Below the pieces are notes generated by a model. It was not told the DNA's origin. It saw only the letters and a list, made by a program, of their open reading frames with translations, and made no database searches. Shown in pieces: positions 23,898 through 33,276 of a stretch of 64,000 nt of DNA (its first letter is position 1; each line of letters begins with the position of its first letter). The DNA lies in the NCBI RefSeq assembly GCF_000245755.1, contig NZ_JH601088.1, positions 1,867,354 through 1,931,353 of the forward strand, written 5' to 3'. The position numbers were made by a program, and so were the translations under genes. The DNA comes from Helcococcus kunzii ATCC 51366 (GTDB lineage Bacteria; Bacillota; Clostridia; Tissierellales; Peptoniphilaceae).

Positions 23898-25259
23898 TTA
23901 TTGAGTTATAAATCTTAATAAAATAAAGTTTAAGATAAATAAGAATGATACAATCCATAGCAATGGATGAACATCTCTTGCTTCTTTTTTAACTGTTTTT
24001 ACTAAGCAATAGAAAATAAATCCTGTAGCGATACCATATGAAATGCTATATGTTAAAGCCATAAATATTCCTGAGAAAAATGCTGGAATAGCTTCTGTAA
24101 TATCATCCCATTGTACTTCAGCAAATGATGCGATCATTAAGAAACCAACTAATACTAGAGCTGGCGCTGTTGCCGCTGCAGGTACTGCTGAAATGTATTT
24201 TGCAAAGAATGCACTTAATAAGAAACAAATAGCTGTAACAACTGAAGTTAGCCCTGTTTTACCACCAGCACCTATTCCGGCTGCTGATTCAACAAATGTT
24301 GTTGTGTTTGAAGTACCAAAGATAGCTCCAATTGATGTTGCTGTAGCATCTGCAAATAGAGCTTTGTCCATTTTTGATGAAAATCCTGGTTGATTTTCAA
24401 GGGCTCTTTCGTCTTCTTCTGAGAAAATACCTGTTCTTCTACCTGTACCGATAAATGTACCGATTGTGTCAAATGTATCTGACATTGAAAATGCAAATAT
24501 TGTAATCAACACTAAAGGCAATTTTGAAGCATCTGTGAATAATGAAGGGATACCTTCTTTTGTAAATATTACTCCAAATGTTTGAGGCAATTGTCCAATA
24601 GCTTGTGAGAATCCCATAGTATCTGCTGTTGATGTTACTCCAAAAGGAATACCGATTATTGTAGTAGCGATGATTCCTATGAAAATACCACCTTTTACTT
24701 CCAATAAATGTAAAATGATTGTAAGTACTAAACCAATTAAAAATACATAATAAACTGGTTGATTAATTACTGATAATGCTGGGATACCTTCATTGAAATT
24801 TATCAATCCAACATTGATAAATCCTAAATAAGCAATAAATACACCAATACCTCCACCAATAGCATTTTGTAATGAATTAGGAATAGCTGTGATTATTGTT
24901 TTTCTAATCTTTGTAACGGTAATAAATATATTAATAAGTCCACAAATAAATACCATTGACAAAGCTTGTTGCCATGTAAATTTCAATTGGAAACATACAG
25001 TAAATACAAAAAATGCATTTAATCCCATACCTGGAGCTTGAGCATATGGCACATTTGCAACAAGTCCCATGACTAATGTTCCAATTATTGCAGCAATAAT
25101 TGTTGCAATAAATACTGCACCCCATTCCATTCCTGTTTTTGATAAAAGACCTGGATTTACAGCTATGATATAAGCCATTGCAAAGAATGTTGTAATCCCT
25201 GCCACAATTTCTTTAGAAACGGTTGTGCCGTTTTCTTTTAGTTTAAAAAACTTTTCCAT
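23898..25259 (-). CDS. NCS2 purine permease (AzgA/PbuG-like)
   Basis: The 453-residue protein has about 12-14 membrane segments and the hallmarks of the AzgA-like hypoxanthine/adenine/guanine transporters. These are the N-terminal SKEIVAGITTFFAMAYIIAVNP, the PGMGLNAFFVFT block in the first membrane pair, the central FSMSDTFDTIGTFIGTG motif and the SAAGIGAGGKTGLTSVVTA segment. It imports nucleobases by proton symport. It is monocistronic, lies just downstream of purR, and has a PurBox pair over its promoter. Repression by PurR and induction under purine shortage are therefore expected. Confidence 0.92.
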   Translation of the reverse strand: MEKFFKLKENGTTVSKEIVAGITTFFAMAYIIAVNPGLLSKTGMEWGAVFIATIIAAIIGTLVMGLVANVPYAQAPGMGLNAFFVFTVCFQLKFTWQQALSMVFICGLINIFITVTKIRKTIITAIPNSLQNAIGGGIGVFIAYLGFINVGLINFNEGIPALSVINQPVYYVFLIGLVLTIILHLLEVKGGIFIGIIATTIIGIPFGVTSTADTMGFSQAIGQLPQTFGVIFTKEGIPSLFTDASKLPLVLITIFAFSMSDTFDTIGTFIGTGRRTGIFSEEDERALENQPGFSSKMDKALFADATATSIGAIFGTSNTTTFVESAAGIGAGGKTGLTSVVTAICFLLSAFFAKYISAVPAAATAPALVLVGFLMIASFAEVQWDDITEAIPAFFSGIFMALTYSISYGIATGFIFYCLVKTVKKEARDVHPLLWIVSFLFILNFILLRFITQ

Positions 25260-25300
25260 TAATTATCCTCCATTTGATAACCGATTTTGTTACATCAAAA

Positions 25301-25329
25301 AGTATACACTAAATACGAACATTAATCAA
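25301..25329 (-). promoter_or_regulatory. Promoter of the purine permease gene
   Basis: On the minus strand TTGATT (25324-25329) and TATACT (25301-25306) are 17 bases apart. The PurBox arm at 25316-25320 lies in the spacer. Confidence 0.75.
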
Positions 25330-25353
25330 TTATTTTTTAATATCGTTCGTTCT
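25312..25353. promoter_or_regulatory. PurBox pair (PurR operator)
   Basis: AATACGAACATT and, 24 bases after its CGAAC, ATCGTTCGTT are in inverted orientation. This fits the paired PurBoxes (WWWCCGAACWWT inverted, about 17-base gap) bound by the Gram-positive PurR. They overlap the permease promoter. Confidence 0.75.
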
Positions 25354-25361
25354 TTAACAAA

Positions 25362-25386
25362 ATAAAAAACGAGCAAATTTTGCTCG
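25362..25386 (-). terminator. Terminator of purR
   Basis: On the minus strand CGAGCAAA and TTTGCTCG form an 8-bp stem with a single-base loop, or a 7-bp stem with a 3-base loop, followed by TTTTTTATTTTG. Confidence 0.8.
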
Positions 25387-25398
25387 CAATTTTTTATA

Positions 25399-26220
25399 TT
25401 ATTTATCAAATATTGTTCCCTTTTGAATGTCTATTTTACCGGTATCAGGGTCCATCCCTGTAATCAAAACTAATGATTTTGTATTTAATTTTTGTGTCAG
25501 TCCCTTATCGTTAAACTCGCAAATTACATAAGATGCAACAACTTTTGAGTTAAATATCTCAACGATAGATGCCATACCATTTATAGTACCGCCGCCTCTA
25601 AAGAAATCATCTACTAGCAAAATATTGGAATTTTCCTTTAAGCTTTCTCTACCAATCTCCATATTTTTTACTAAATTTGGCGCTGATTGCGACTTATATT
25701 TTACAGATACTGTAGATCCTTCAGTGATTTTACTCTCTTTTCTAGCAATTACAAATGGTATACCTAATTCCTTAGCTACAGCTTGAGCTACGCTAACTCC
25801 TTTTGTTGCAACAGTCAACACATAATCAATCTTTTCACCATAATGCTGACTAGCAATTACTTTGGCAATATTTTCCAAATATTTAGGATTTGTAATTATA
25901 TCTGATAGATAGAAATATCCACCAGGCAAGATTCTTTTAGGATTATCAAGATCATTGATAAGCTCTTCAACATACATTTCTTGTATCTCTGGTTTTAACT
26001 TTGGAAAATAAATTACACCACCATTTGAACCGACTATAGTTTCAATAATACCAATATTGTTATTTTCAAAAGTTTCTTTAATAATCGCTAAATCTTCACT
26101 AATAGAAGACTTTGCTGATTCATATTTAGTTGTAAAATCTTTCAACGAGAACATCTTATTTGGATTATCTAATAAAGTGGCTGTCATATCCACTATTCTT
26201 TCACTTCTTTTTAGTTTCAC
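25399..26220 (-). CDS. purR: Purine operon repressor PurR
   Basis: The 273-residue protein has the two-domain layout of the Bacillus-type PurR. An N-terminal winged helix (about 1-75, MKLKRSERIVDMTATLLDNP onward) is followed by a phosphoribosyltransferase-like domain whose PRPP loop reads ILLVDDFFRGGGTING (about 197-212). The neighbouring GSTVSVKYKSQSA segment matches the family's flexible loop. PurR binds PurBoxes and is released by PRPP. Translation begins at GTG behind AGAGGTG. A PurBox-like sequence upstream suggests autoregulation. Confidence 0.95.
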   Translation of the reverse strand: MKLKRSERIVDMTATLLDNPNKMFSLKDFTTKYESAKSSISEDLAIIKETFENNNIGIIETIVGSNGGVIYFPKLKPEIQEMYVEELINDLDNPKRILPGGYFYLSDIITNPKYLENIAKVIASQHYGEKIDYVLTVATKGVSVAQAVAKELGIPFVIARKESKITEGSTVSVKYKSQSAPNLVKNMEIGRESLKENSNILLVDDFFRGGGTINGMASIVEIFNSKVVASYVICEFNDKGLTQKLNTKSLVLITGMDPDTGKIDIQKGTIFDK

Positions 26221-26244
26221 TATACACCTCTTTGTCTTTTGTTA

Positions 26245-26288
26245 ATTATAACAAAAAAATCAAAATAAATATAGTGAATGTTCGTGTT
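26245..26288 (-). promoter_or_regulatory. purR promoter with a single PurBox-like site
   Basis: On the minus strand a perfect TATAAT (26245-26250) lies 25 bases upstream of the GTG start. ACACGAACATTC (26277-26288), which matches a PurBox arm, lies just upstream of a weak -35. A second inverted arm is not obvious. Confidence 0.45.
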
Positions 26289-26322
26289 TTTTATAAAAAA
26301 GGCAAATTTTTTAAAAAAATTT

Positions 26323-26517
26323 TTATTTTTCTTCTTTGTATTCAAAAATTAAATCTAAAATAGTGATTTTTCCATTCGGATTAATCTTTACCGGCATATA
26401 TCCTACATATCGATATCCTTCGGCAGCATTTTCATCAATTATTTCTCTATACTCTTCAAAAATATTGCTATACATTGTATATTCTTTATTAAGTGTTACG
26501 TATTTGTATTTGTACAT
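26323..26517 (-). CDS. DUF4177 domain protein
   Basis: The 64-residue protein has the short beta-alpha-beta pattern of DUF4177: MYKYKYVTLNKE, a helix with YREIIDENAAEGYRYVGYMP and a final ITILDLIFEYKEE strand. Such proteins are small, cytoplasmic and of unknown function. AGGAGG lies 6 bases upstream of the ATG. It stands alone between purR and the sugar cluster. Confidence 0.75.
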   Translation of the reverse strand: MYKYKYVTLNKEYTMYSNIFEEYREIIDENAAEGYRYVGYMPVKINPNGKITILDLIFEYKEEK

Positions 26518-26571
26518 GATAACCTCCTAAGTTACAACTACTAAACTTATTATACTTAAAATATAATATTC

Positions 26572-26609
26572 TTAAAGAAAAAGCAGAGAATTTAAAATTT
26601 CACTCTGCC
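26572..26609 (-). terminator. Terminator of the sugar-cluster operon
   Basis: On the minus strand GCAGAG and CTCTGC pair around an AT-rich loop of 14 bases, followed by TTTTTCTTTAAG. Confidence 0.7.
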
Positions 26610-26621
26610 GTTTTCAATATT

Positions 26622-28313
26622 TTATTTTATAAACGCTTTAATAAAAATTACTCTTTCTTCGTCTTCCCCTGGTTTAAGTACATACTCTTTAATATTTTCT
26701 GGAATGATTACAGTTTCTCCATAATAAATCAAATAATCGTCGAATTCTCCATTTAAAGATGAAATTATAGCGCTATCACCCTCAACTAAATTAAGAACAT
26801 TTACACTATCATATGTTACTTGTTTATATTCTTTTGCTATGGTTATCCTTCTTGTCTCGATATCTTCGAGTTTATGAAGTCCTGTTTTTTCTTCCAGCAC
26901 ATACTTACCATTATTAATAATCTTAAAATCATTAATCAATTCTTCTTTTGCAAAATCATAATCTACCTTTTCATTAATTACATTCTTTCCATGCTTCAAA
27001 GAAATAGGTCGTGGCTTTCCATTTAAATCCAATCTATTCCAATCCCAAAGCTTAAATGTAAATCTATTTTGTGTTGCACTTATTTCCAACACTACAGTAT
27101 TCGCTCCACTAGAATGAATAGTACCAGCAGGTATCAATATATGATCGTGTTTTTTTACTTTAAACTTATTTATATATTTTTTATCGTCAAATACATTTGA
27201 TTCTTTTGCTTCCTCTAAAGCTATAAACAGTTGATCTTTAGTTATTCCATTTTTCATTCCCAAATATACACTTGAATCTTCATCTGCGTGAAAAACATAA
27301 TAACTCTCATTTTGAGTATATTTTAGGCCAAAACTTCTATAAGCATAATCTAATGTAGGGTGAACTTGTAAACTTAAATTCTGACCTTTAAATGTATCTA
27401 GCAAATTAAATCTAATAGGAAAATCAGCTCCATATCTTCCAAAAACTTTTTCTCCTAATAGTTCAACAGGAAACATAAATAACAAGTTATTCCCAGGAAT
27501 TTCAATTTCGTGTTCTTCTTTTTTCGCCAATATACTATTTTCTTCTAAAACTCCATCGAATATCCATGCCAAATTAACCTCATTATATTGTAATTCAAAT
27601 TTGTTTTTTAAATATTGACCTCCCCAAACTCCTGGAGCAAAAAAGGGAACTAATCTAAATGGTGTATTTACAAATTCTTCTAAAATTGTTTTTAAATCAT
27701 TTAGACTGATCATTTTAGACTCTCTTCCTACATCATCAGATATATAATAATCAAACTTATTTAAATTATTTATTTTAATTTGATCAGCAGCTGGCCATTC
27801 AAAAAAATATGCTCTTTTTAACTTTTGGTTACTATTCATTTCCTTAGTAACTTTCCAATTGTTTAAGCCATTTATATAATTTTTTTGTATATTTTGTCTA
27901 GTTATGTCTACATAAAATTTTAAGTCTGATTTAAACAATAACCCCGCAAGTATACCTATAAATATGGTTTTTCTTTTGTATTCATAACTTTTTATTTTTT
28001 CATTATCGACAAAATCAGAAAAGGAACTTCGAGATATTCGCCCAAATTGAGGATCATCTGTTAAATCTAAATTTATAATATTATTTATTTCTTTAGTATC
28101 AATAAAAAATTCATCAGTGTTTACAATATTCCAATGTGGAAAATTTTCTTCTAATTCCTTTATCCAAATCTGTTTGTTTATTCCAGGATAAGTTTCAAAA
28201 GCAATAAACTCTAAATCATTAATTGTAGAATTTATGAATGAGAATATTTGTTTATATCCACACAAAATTTCAATATCCGATTTTATTTTTAAAAAAGGTC
28301 TTTGTCTATACAT
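26622..28313 (-). CDS. Long class I mannose-6-phosphate isomerase-like protein
   Basis: The 563-residue protein has a C-terminal ManA-type cupin part (about 215-563) preceded by about 200 residues that resemble a nucleoside/uridine kinase-like fold without a clear P-loop. The zinc ligands of the isomerase family are visible: LSLQVHP (about 312-318), the Glu in NESYYVFHADE, and the His in ILIPAGTIHSSG. A VVLEISATQNRFTFKLWDWNR segment is also family-like. It is last in a cluster that already encodes a standard ManA, so it may isomerise a different hexose phosphate or be regulatory. Zinc-site conservation argues for a live enzyme. Confidence 0.75.
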   Translation of the reverse strand: MYRQRPFLKIKSDIEILCGYKQIFSFINSTINDLEFIAFETYPGINKQIWIKELEENFPHWNIVNTDEFFIDTKEINNIINLDLTDDPQFGRISRSSFSDFVDNEKIKSYEYKRKTIFIGILAGLLFKSDLKFYVDITRQNIQKNYINGLNNWKVTKEMNSNQKLKRAYFFEWPAADQIKINNLNKFDYYISDDVGRESKMISLNDLKTILEEFVNTPFRLVPFFAPGVWGGQYLKNKFELQYNEVNLAWIFDGVLEENSILAKKEEHEIEIPGNNLLFMFPVELLGEKVFGRYGADFPIRFNLLDTFKGQNLSLQVHPTLDYAYRSFGLKYTQNESYYVFHADEDSSVYLGMKNGITKDQLFIALEEAKESNVFDDKKYINKFKVKKHDHILIPAGTIHSSGANTVVLEISATQNRFTFKLWDWNRLDLNGKPRPISLKHGKNVINEKVDYDFAKEELINDFKIINNGKYVLEEKTGLHKLEDIETRRITIAKEYKQVTYDSVNVLNLVEGDSAIISSLNGEFDDYLIYYGETVIIPENIKEYVLKPGEDEERVIFIKAFIK

Positions 28314-28324
28314 TTTGTCTCCTA

Positions 28325-29287
28325 TTATATATCTTCGTTGTACTCAAGTCCCCAAAGTTTTCTTACATTATCCATTACATCTAAAACATCAATTGTATAT
28401 TGCAAAAATTCATTTTTTTCTGACTTTTCTAATTTTTCAGATATTGTTTCCATTTCATACTTAAATCGGTAATTATGATTTCCAATTTTTAATACTTCTT
28501 TTTCACCACCTATTTTATATAATGCCGCTTCATCAGCTTGAGGATAATCATTAATCTCAATATATCCTTCTTCATAAGCAATGACCACCCTTTTAGGCAT
28601 TTTAGCTCTAAAGGTTAAAGATATAGTCGCTAATTCATCTTCTTTATTTTTCAAAATTATAGCAGATGATTCGTCAACACCAGTATCATGAATATTAACT
28701 GTAGTTTTAATTTCTATAGGCTTACTTATGAAAAAATACCTCACTAAATTAAGAGCATATACTCCTATATCAAATAAAGCTCCTCCTGCTAATTCTTTTT
28801 TGAAAAAGTATCTTTCATTAAAATTTTTATAACTTCCAAAATTAGCTTGAATCATTTTTAAGGGACCTAACTTTTTCTTAGATATCCATTCTTTTATTTC
28901 CTTATATAAAGGCATATAATGTATTGTCATACCTTCAGCTAAAAATAGATTTTTTGATTTTGCTAGTTCCACACAAATTTTTAATTGTTCCGAATTTAAT
29001 ACAATTACTTTCTCAGCTAGAACATTTTTTCCAGATTCCAAAGCTAACTTTATATACCTATAGTGTGTATTGTGAGGGGTTGCAATATATATGATATCTA
29101 TCTCTTCATCTAAAACAAATTTAGAGTAATCATCGTATACATTTTTTATAGAATGTTTTTTTGCAAATTCTTTTCCTTTTTCTAAACTTCTAGAACATAC
29201 CCCATATAAATTCGCTTTTTCTCTATTAAATTGTGTACAAAACATATTTGCGACACCGCCTGTACCAACAACCGCCCAATTAATCAT
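28325..29287 (-). CDS. Gfo/Idh/MocA family oxidoreductase
   Basis: The protein starts with a nucleotide-binding Rossmann fold (INWAVVGTGGVANMFC). It then shows the family's IDIIYIATPHNTHYRYIKLALESGKNVLAEK block, with the catalytic-region Lys in AEK, and an AGGALFDIGVYALNLVRYFF segment at the start of the second domain. Members oxidise or reduce sugars, inositols or dihydrodiols with NAD(P). I start it at the ATG at 29287, which has GGAGAAAA upstream and overlaps the end of the HAD gene by 8 bases. The sugar is unknown; the PTS cluster suggests a hexose phosphate or derivative. Confidence 0.85.
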   Translation of the reverse strand: MINWAVVGTGGVANMFCTQFNREKANLYGVCSRSLEKGKEFAKKHSIKNVYDDYSKFVLDEEIDIIYIATPHNTHYRYIKLALESGKNVLAEKVIVLNSEQLKICVELAKSKNLFLAEGMTIHYMPLYKEIKEWISKKKLGPLKMIQANFGSYKNFNERYFFKKELAGGALFDIGVYALNLVRYFFISKPIEIKTTVNIHDTGVDESSAIILKNKEDELATISLTFRAKMPKRVVIAYEEGYIEINDYPQADEAALYKIGGEKEVLKIGNHNYRFKYEMETISEKLEKSEKNEFLQYTIDVLDVMDNVRKLWGLEYNEDI

Positions 29288-30104
29288 TACTTTTCTCCAT
29301 TTCAATTAATTTTGATATTATTTTTGCCACTCCACTTTCATTATTACTCGGTCCTACATAATTAGCTTGAGCTTTTATTTTTTTTGAAGCGTCTAACATA
29401 GCATAACTTGTTCCAGCTATCTTGAACATCCCAATATCATTTTGTTGATCCCCTATTGCTACAACTTCTTCTTTGTTTAAATTCATACTTTCTACCACTC
29501 GTCTTAAGGCATGTCCTTTATCAATATTTTTATTTAATATCTCTATATAATTATCAGAACTAACAACAATACTATATTTCTGAAAATAATTTTCAGGTAT
29601 GTTTGAAATAATTCTTTCAATTTCATTTTCTTCCGCGGTAATTAACGCTTTTGTTATTCTCTTATTATTAATAATCATATCTTTAGTTTGAAAATATATT
29701 TTTAAAAATGAAATATAAGCATCCTCAATAGTATATTTCCCAATAGGATTCTTATAGGTATAAATCTTGTCATCACCTACAAAATGTATATCAAATTCAT
29801 CCAAAGTTTCTTCTAGATCTATAATCTCTCTAATTTGATTTTCTGTTAAAAAATCATCCACTAAAATCTGTTTAGTTATAAGATTATAAACTGTAGCTCC
29901 GTTGTTACAAATTAAATACTCTACCACTCCATTTTTAAACTTATCTATATATGGTTTTGAAGCTTCATAACTTCTTCCTGTAGCAATAACAATTTCTACT
30001 CCTCTATCAAATAACATTTCTAACGAATTTATATTATCTTCACTCAAATTTTTATTATCATCTAAAAGAGTACCATCCATATCTATTGCAATTAATTTTA
30101 ACAT
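29280..30104 (-). CDS. Cof-type HAD-IIB family phosphatase
   Basis: The 274-residue protein shows HAD motif I (AIDMDGTLLDD, nucleophile Asp near residue 8), motif II (VIATGRSYEA), a motif III Lys in the KGHALRRVVE region, and motif IV (AIGDQQNDIGMF). The cap is of type IIB. Such enzymes dephosphorylate sugar phosphates or pyridoxal phosphate in the cytoplasm. It begins directly after the manA stop codon and overlaps the Gfo/Idh gene, so it belongs to the sugar operon and probably removes phosphate from an intermediate. Confidence 0.9.
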   Translation of the reverse strand: MLKLIAIDMDGTLLDDNKNLSEDNINSLEMLFDRGVEIVIATGRSYEASKPYIDKFKNGVVEYLICNNGATVYNLITKQILVDDFLTENQIREIIDLEETLDEFDIHFVGDDKIYTYKNPIGKYTIEDAYISFLKIYFQTKDMIINNKRITKALITAEENEIERIISNIPENYFQKYSIVVSSDNYIEILNKNIDKGHALRRVVESMNLNKEEVVAIGDQQNDIGMFKIAGTSYAMLDASKKIKAQANYVGPSNNESGVAKIISKLIEMEKSND

Positions 30105-31019
30105 CTACTTCTCCACAAAATATAGCTTCGGAGTCGCAATCACAACTTCTTCGGCATTTTCTTCTATATTAATCGTTTCATTAGGTAAGACCAAAATACT
30201 CATACCTCTATTAATTTCATAACCTTCTATTCTCATTGTTCCTTTTGTAACTGTTATAGCTTGAGCTATAGCTTCAGAATTTGTATATTCTTTTTTTAAT
30301 TTTGTTCTTTTCAGAGAATATGGTTTTGATTCAATATTAATATCTTTATTAAATTTCTCAATTTTTACTTTATTATTCGTATTCAAAGTTTCAATCGCAT
30401 CATTAAGATGTAGTTCCCTTTTTTTGCCTAATTTATCAACTCGATTATAATCAAAAAATCTATAAGTTATATCTGTAGATTGTTGTATTTCATAAACTAA
30501 TGAACCTTTTGTAAGCGCATGTAAAGTACCAGATTCTATATAAACAATATCTCCTTGATTTACATCTACTTTATCCACAACCTCTTCATATTTTCCTTCT
30601 AGTATCTTTTCTTTTATAATATTTTTATCTTTTAATTTTGATTGAGCATATATCCATCCTTTTTCTGGTTTTTCAATAAAGTACCAAGATTCACTTTTTC
30701 CAATATCTTTATTTTCTTTTGCTTTTGCATATTGATCAGTTGGATGAACTTGTATACTTAAATCACTATCTCCTGCTGTAAAGGATATAATAACCGGATA
30801 GTCAACCCCTTCCGGTAACCCAAATTTTTTTGGATTCTTTTTTACCGCTGTATACAAATCATCATTTTCATCACCATAAATTATTTTAGTTTTTATTTCT
30901 TCAATCCCACTTACACTATAAACTGATCCTATAGTTTTTATATTTTTATCTCCTGAATAAGCATATAATCTGTTTGTTCCCCATATTTTATTATTAGAAG
31001 TTGTACTCAGTATAATCAT
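30105..31019 (-). CDS. manA: Mannose-6-phosphate isomerase, class I
   Basis: The 304-residue protein has the short Firmicutes ManA layout. Zinc ligands are seen in SIQVHPTDQYA (about 93-103), the Glu of SESWYFIE, and the His of YIESGTLHALTKG. The catalytic-region Arg is in ITYRFFDYNR. It interconverts mannose 6-phosphate and fructose 6-phosphate. It follows the PTS IID gene across a hairpin, matching its role in using mannose phosphate delivered by the PTS. Confidence 0.92.
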   Translation of the reverse strand: MIILSTTSNNKIWGTNRLYAYSGDKNIKTIGSVYSVSGIEEIKTKIIYGDENDDLYTAVKKNPKKFGLPEGVDYPVIISFTAGDSDLSIQVHPTDQYAKAKENKDIGKSESWYFIEKPEKGWIYAQSKLKDKNIIKEKILEGKYEEVVDKVDVNQGDIVYIESGTLHALTKGSLVYEIQQSTDITYRFFDYNRVDKLGKKRELHLNDAIETLNTNNKVKIEKFNKDINIESKPYSLKRTKLKKEYTNSEAIAQAITVTKGTMRIEGYEINRGMSILVLPNETINIEENAEEVVIATPKLYFVEK

Positions 31020-31033
31020 GTTTCCTCCTTAAG

Positions 31034-31060
31034 GAAAAAAGCATCTAAAATAGATGCTTT
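31034..31060 (-). terminator. Hairpin between PTS IID and manA
   Basis: On the minus strand AAAGCATCTA and TAGATGCTTT form a perfect stem with a 3-base loop, followed by TTTTCC. It may act as a partial terminator, setting PTS expression above that of the enzymes. Confidence 0.75.
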
Positions 31061-31069
31061 AATTTTTTT

Positions 31070-31909
31070 TTAAAATATTCCTATTACTACTCCAATTGCA
31101 ATTATTGCAACTAAGGCTAAAATAACTTTTGTTGCTGACATTCTCTTTTTATTAATCATCCAATATGAGAATAATACGGATGCTAATGGAAGTAATTTTG
31201 GAAATATTCCATCCATTACTTCTTGTAAAGCTTTAGTTTCCTCACCCATTGGTATTGAGATTGCAGTAGTTAAGTTAATATTAGAAGCTGCTAAGGCTCC
31301 AACAACCATAACCCCAACAACATTAAACGCTGTAGTTATTCTTTGAGCATTTTCTCCAACCAAAGTATCTATTGAATTTATTCCTAGTTTATAACCATAC
31401 TCAAATGATAAATAACTTATCAATGGTCCAATTATTCCATATGCAAATATATAAAACAAAGGTCCTAAAGCGCTGCCTCCAACCGCAAGCCCCATTCCTA
31501 TTGATAATAATGTTGGAACTATAATTCCTTGTATAATTGAATCTCCGATACCAGCTAAAGGCCCCATTAATGTAGTTTTAATATTTACAGGCATTTCTTC
31601 AGGTATGTCTTCTCCTAATGCTATTTGTTCTTCCAAGGACGTTACAATACCATTAACTAGTTGACCAGTTTGAGGTTCTGTATTATAAAACATTGAATGT
31701 CTTATCATCAATCTTCTTGCAGCTTCATCATCATCCTTATAATATTTTTTAGCGAAGGGAATAAATGCATGTGCCCAAGCATGAGCTTGTAATTTTTCAT
31801 AACTCATTGAAGCTAAATGCGTAAATCCCCATCGTCTCCAAATTTGTTTTCTTTCTTTTTTTGTTAGTCCTGTTTTTACATTATCATTCTTATTAATTAA
31901 TTCGCTCAT
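31070..31909 (-). CDS. PTS mannose-family transporter subunit IID
   Basis: This is the IID membrane component. The family core starts at LTKKERKQIWRRWGFTHLASMSYEKLQAHAWAHAF. It includes RRLMIRHSMFYNTEPQTG and the glycine-rich GPLAGIGDSIIQG, and finishes with hydrophobic spans near the C-terminus (MSATKVILALVAIIAIGVVIGIF). I use the ATG at 31909, which has GAGGTGG at the right distance, rather than a GTG 12 bases upstream that would sit on that ribosome site. With IIC it forms the sugar channel. Confidence 0.92.
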   Translation of the reverse strand: MSELINKNDNVKTGLTKKERKQIWRRWGFTHLASMSYEKLQAHAWAHAFIPFAKKYYKDDDEAARRLMIRHSMFYNTEPQTGQLVNGIVTSLEEQIALGEDIPEEMPVNIKTTLMGPLAGIGDSIIQGIIVPTLLSIGMGLAVGGSALGPLFYIFAYGIIGPLISYLSFEYGYKLGINSIDTLVGENAQRITTAFNVVGVMVVGALAASNINLTTAISIPMGEETKALQEVMDGIFPKLLPLASVLFSYWMINKKRMSATKVILALVAIIAIGVVIGIF

Positions 31910-31924
31910 TTTCCACCTCACATA

Positions 31925-32752
31925 TTAAAACAGATCATCATCTTCATAATAACTAGTTTCTTCAGTTGTTCTATTAGATGTTGTAACCAATTGTCTTCCT
32001 GTTGCTAAATATACGATATATGCCACTAACATAGAAATTAATACCACTGGAATCATTGGTAATCCAGCAAATGTAGTCAATGCAAAACCAACCATAAAAT
32101 AAATAAAATGAATTTTTTCCTTAATAACAATATTCATTAACATAGCAATACCAACAGCAGGTAAAACCCCTCCTAAAATTGATATTATTTTAGTAATTAC
32201 TTCTGGAGTATTATTAAGTAACCAATCTACCAATGGTTGACCAAAATAAACAGCTAAAAATACTGGAACTGCTCTAAATAAAAATGTAGTTATTGAAGGT
32301 CCATAGATATGATTAAAAGTTATACCTTTATAATCTAAATTTTCTGCAGCTTTTTGAGCTCTATTATTCCAAAATGAATATGCTGCCATTCTAGTATTAT
32401 AAAATATTAACCCAAAAGTTTGACCAATCAATATAGATAGAGTAACAGCAATTGCCGGATTACCTCCCGTAGCCATCGCCAAACCTATTCCGCCGTAAGA
32501 AGCATATGTAATTTCACTATTAGTAGCACCTCCTGTTGAAAGATTAGCAATAAATACACCTTGTACAGCAACTCCACATAATACCCCTGCAGTTACATCC
32601 CCAAATGCTAATCCCATTATTAAACCAGCTACTAAAGGTCTACCAAGTATATAAAAACTTCCTGTTATACCAAACGCCCAAGGAGTTTCTATCGCTCCAA
32701 GATAACAAAATATACCAGCAATTATTGCAGGTATTAATAAATTCATTTCCAT
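31925..32752 (-). CDS. PTS mannose-family transporter subunit IIC
   Basis: The 275-residue membrane protein has the family's N-terminal LIPAIIAGIFCYLGAIETPW and LGRPLVAGLIMGLAFGD blocks. About eight spans follow, with SYGGIGLAMATGGNPAIAVT in the middle, and a cytoplasmic acidic tail ends in TSYYEDDDLF. IIC binds and moves the sugar together with IID. The Man family takes mannose, glucose, fructose, sorbose, hexosamines and others, so the substrate remains open. Confidence 0.92.
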   Translation of the reverse strand: MEMNLLIPAIIAGIFCYLGAIETPWAFGITGSFYILGRPLVAGLIMGLAFGDVTAGVLCGVAVQGVFIANLSTGGATNSEITYASYGGIGLAMATGGNPAIAVTLSILIGQTFGLIFYNTRMAAYSFWNNRAQKAAENLDYKGITFNHIYGPSITTFLFRAVPVFLAVYFGQPLVDWLLNNTPEVITKIISILGGVLPAVGIAMLMNIVIKEKIHFIYFMVGFALTTFAGLPMIPVVLISMLVAYIVYLATGRQLVTTSNRTTEETSYYEDDDLF

Positions 32753-32765
32753 AATTCCCCCTTTT

Positions 32766-33260
32766 TCACTTCATTGAGTCATATATTTTTTTCATGGTTG
32801 GCCAATCCCTAATAGGATCAGAAGGTAATAATTGGAATTGTATGTTAATTCCATTATTATACATGTAGTCTAAAGCTTCATAATCTTTCTCATCAATAGC
32901 TACTGTTCTACCTAAAACCTTGGTTCCTGGTCTCGTATTCATACAACCTATATTTAATACTTTTCCAAAATCCCCACCATTTTTCATTATATTTGCAAAA
33001 TTTTGAGGAGAGTCTGAAATAACAAAATAACTTTTTTTAGAATCTCTTGCCTGTGTTATTTTTGAGATTCCAATCTCTTCGTCATAAATTCCAATCCTAT
33101 AATTGTCAGCAGCTACTTTTAATACTCTTTTTCTTAATGTATCACCTGCTACTTTATCACTCACCACAATAAAACCAAATAAATCTCGAGCCTTAGACCA
33201 TCTTGTTGTAGTTTGACCATGAATTATACGATCATCAACTCTAACTAATGTTATTGACAT
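32766..33260 (-). CDS. PTS mannose/sorbose-family transporter subunit IIB
   Basis: The 164-residue cytoplasmic protein has the conserved start ITLVRVDDRIIHGQTTTRW, in which the His of IHGQ (residue 14) is phosphorylated by IIA. The ISDSPQNFANIMKNG, VLNIGCMNTRPGTKVLGRTVAI and NGINIQFQLLPSDPIRDW blocks follow as expected. It passes phosphate to the sugar during import by IIC/IID. Confidence 0.94.
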   Translation of the reverse strand: MSITLVRVDDRIIHGQTTTRWSKARDLFGFIVVSDKVAGDTLRKRVLKVAADNYRIGIYDEEIGISKITQARDSKKSYFVISDSPQNFANIMKNGGDFGKVLNIGCMNTRPGTKVLGRTVAIDEKDYEALDYMYNNGINIQFQLLPSDPIRDWPTMKKIYDSMK

Positions 33261-33276
33261 TTTTTCCCCCTAAAAA

